Assembly (NCBI RefSeq): GCF_009759685.1
Contig: NZ_CP046654.1
Coordinates: 3,472,001 to 3,536,000 of the forward strand
DNA length: 64,000 nucleotides
Source of the DNA: Acinetobacter baumannii
Lineage (GTDB): Bacteria; Pseudomonadota; Gammaproteobacteria; Pseudomonadales; Moraxellaceae
Direction of reading: 5' to 3'
Positions within the stretch are counted from its first letter, which is position 1. Each line of letters starts with the position of its first letter. The position numbers were made by a program, and so were the translations under genes. Shown one piece after another: positions 62,521 through 64,000 of this stretch. The notes under the pieces were generated by a model that worked only from the letters and a program-made list of their open reading frames with translations, did not search any database and was not told the origin of the DNA.

Positions 62521-64000
62521 TTATCTAAACTTAATTTCTATTTTTTCTTTAGGAGATAACCCTAACGAATTATTAATACCTGGATTACCCTGAATATCAA
62601 TTGTCCATCTAGCTCTAGTCTGACTTGCTGAGCTTGAAACACTTCGTAAGCGGATTTGTTGCCCATTACCCAAAGTTGCCACATAAATTTGTTTATCACC
62701 ATTACCTACCGCTTTAAGAGGAACCGTACCAGCTAATTGCTGCGCATACTCTTTAATATTATTAGATGTTAATTTTTGGCTATCCAATATAACAGTTGTC
62801 TGACTATTTACAGGATTGTAGCCTTTTTTAATGTCTAACCCTGCAATTGTTAACGTATTTCTTGAGTTGGTCTTTGTAAAAAGCTCTGCAATTTCTTTTT
62901 CAGGGGCAATATACGTCACACGTTTAATAACTTTTTTGCCACCTTCTGAAACTATTCCTAGACCTTTACTGGTTAAATTTCCAAGAATGGCACGCTCAAC
63001 ATAAGCCGTACCTTTTTCAATAGCTAATTGCTCTAAAGATTTTTTACCATCAACAACATCTTGTACATCTCTATAAATTTGGTAAGCACTATAAGCTCTA
63101 TCTGCAATCATTACTGCAGCAATTAATGGCACCCAAAAAGCATTATTAGTAACAGCTGTTTCTGAGGCTTGCTGTGCAATAGCAGTATCATATCCTGTTG
63201 CTGCCGCTATCGTAACAGCCATTGCATTACTAATATTAGTTATTAATTTTTGATCACTAGAATATTGTTTCATATATTCTGCAACACTTTCACCAACAGC
63301 AGCACCAATTGCACCAGCGATACATTCACCACCTCCTATCGCAGCCCCAGTACAACCTGCTGTAGCATGAGCAACTTGGCTTAAAATATTTTTCATTAAT
63401 CCATCAGAAATAATTTCTTTATTCAAATGAATCTGATTCGCCATCGTTCCTTGAATAGCTGTCCCCAATGACTGATAAAGTAAATCCTCTAAACCATCTG
63501 AGAAGCTTTCTCCTGTAATAGTTGAATTTATTCCTGTCCTGATTGTTGTTTCAATAATTGCCGTTGCTGTTTTTGCTGCGAGATTCATTAATACGTCAGG
63601 TGTATTACCCAAGGCTTTCAAAGATTGCATTGTGGCTGTACCACCAACTTTATCTAACAATCCAGCTGTCACCACGGCTGTTGCTAAATTCCTAACTGTA
63701 TCTTTAGAACCCAAATCTTTTAGCGTCTGTGTAACATTTCCCTGATTATTTACTAAGCCGATAGAGGCTTGAGTTGCTATAGAAGTTAAAGCCGCATTAA
63801 CCATTATTCCTGTGGTGGTATAAGTCGTTACTCCTGCTGCTGTAGTAGTTGCTAAAGTCATTCCACCAAATGTTGTAATTGTTCCTCCTCCAGCTGCAGC
63901 TACAGTAGTTGTCCCCACTGCTGCTGTGGTCGTTCCTGCACCAGCTGCGGCAGTAGTCCCAATCAATGCTGTTCCTGCTCCATAAGTTAAAACGGCAACA
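62521..64000 (-). CDS. CdiA-like contact-dependent toxin, C-terminal part (5' end beyond window)
   Basis: The frame is open to the right edge, so about 492 C-terminal residues are seen. An Ala/Gly/Thr-rich low-complexity run is followed by a DUF637-type pretoxin region (LGNTPDVLMNLAAKTATAII, FSDGLEDLLYQSLGTAIQG). An AIGAAVGESVAEYM segment with hydrophobic helices comes next, then the variable toxin (about the last 120 residues). The end KQIYVATLGNGQQIRLRS ... ARWTIDIQGN ... EKIEIKFR recalls BECR-fold RNases (colicin E5/RelE-like). The full protein should be a very large two-partner-secreted exoprotein with cdiB upstream, outside the window. Confidence 0.82.
   Translation of the reverse strand, partial: VAVLTYGAGTALIGTTAAAGAGTTTAAVGTTTVAAAGGGTITTFGGMTLATTTAAGVTTYTTTGIMVNAALTSIATQASIGLVNNQGNVTQTLKDLGSKDTVRNLATAVVTAGLLDKVGGTATMQSLKALGNTPDVLMNLAAKTATAIIETTIRTGINSTITGESFSDGLEDLLYQSLGTAIQGTMANQIHLNKEIISDGLMKNILSQVAHATAGCTGAAIGGGECIAGAIGAAVGESVAEYMKQYSSDQKLITNISNAMAVTIAAATGYDTAIAQQASETAVTNNAFWVPLIAAVMIADRAYSAYQIYRDVQDVVDGKKSLEQLAIEKGTAYVERAILGNLTSKGLGIVSEGGKKVIKRVTYIAPEKEIAELFTKTNSRNTLTIAGLDIKKGYNPVNSQTTVILDSQKLTSNNIKEYAQQLAGTVPLKAVGNGDKQIYVATLGNGQQIRLRSVSSSASQTRARWTIDIQGNPGINNSLGLSPKEKIEIKFR

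Noticed and set aside
1-64000. tRNA, rRNA, CRISPR arrays and intact insertion sequences
   Set aside because: I saw no cloverleaf with CCA-type acceptor pattern, no regular spaced repeats and no transposase frame.

Overview
The window reads as the chromosome of an Acinetobacter, most likely of the A. calcoaceticus-baumannii complex. The base composition is AT-rich, and several gene sets are typical of that group: the NadV/PRPP-synthetase/NrtR NAD-salvage operon, a MetF-MetV fusion, paired EmrAB pumps and a CdiA with a DUF637 region. The species cannot be fixed from the sequence alone. I see no tRNA, rRNA, CRISPR array or intact insertion sequence.

Layout. (1) 0-4.1 kb: a TetR regulator, a strongly folded stretch that looks like a structured RNA, an orphan XRE regulator, a small HD alarmone-hydrolase-like protein, a lipoprotein and an exported SurE phosphatase. 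(2) 4.2-11.9 kb, minus strand: a tightly coupled six-gene operon joining a complete EmrA-EmrB-TolC-type pump to a GH3-type acyl-acid amido synthetase and two acyltransferase-like proteins. This looks like make-and-export of a small conjugate and is the best candidate for an undescribed system. (3) 12.5-14.0 kb: an amidase whose 5' end appears frameshifted. (4) 14.3-24.8 kb: a defence island. It holds a DUF262 / DUF3696-ATPase / unknown three-gene module with the ATPase broken by one missing base, then a Vsr - HTH-Dcm - McrB-like - LlaJI-like restriction-modification locus, unknown small membrane proteins and phage scraps. (5) 24.8-35 kb: core metabolism, with MTHFR, NAD salvage (prs-nadV-nrtR, with a 13-5-13 palindrome as probable NrtR operator), a TauE exporter with a divergent AraC regulator, and a BtuFCD/Fec-type ABC importer with a coupled GNAT gene.

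(6) 35-38.9 kb: zinc alcohol dehydrogenase plus two exported proteins (cupin, CMD-like) opposite a YqhC-like AraC regulator. (7) 38.9-48.1 kb: a sugar-acid cluster. A LysR regulator sits between a minus-strand set (DenD-like dehydrogenase, MFS, GarR-like reductase) and a plus-strand set (XylX-like, XylD-like, 2-oxoglutarate-semialdehyde dehydrogenase) that together make a non-phosphorylative pentonate-to-2-oxoglutarate route. (8) 48-52.7 kb: a TetR-controlled EmrAB pump with a perfect operator palindrome, then two DUF606 transporters with a divergent LysR. (9) 53.7-60.7 kb: a catabolic cluster of MFS, SMP-30 lactonase, GntR, MatC/SLC13 carrier, LigI-like hydrolase and a second MFS. (10) 60.7-64 kb: a decayed copy of the 3' end of that last MFS gene, then a contact-dependent inhibition locus on the minus strand: the C-terminal part of CdiA running off the right edge, one intact immunity-like gene, and a paralogous immunity gene carrying an in-frame TGA.

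Three reading frames are interrupted (amidase, DUF3696 ATPase, second immunity gene). The first two fit single-base losses and could be true mutations or assembly errors.
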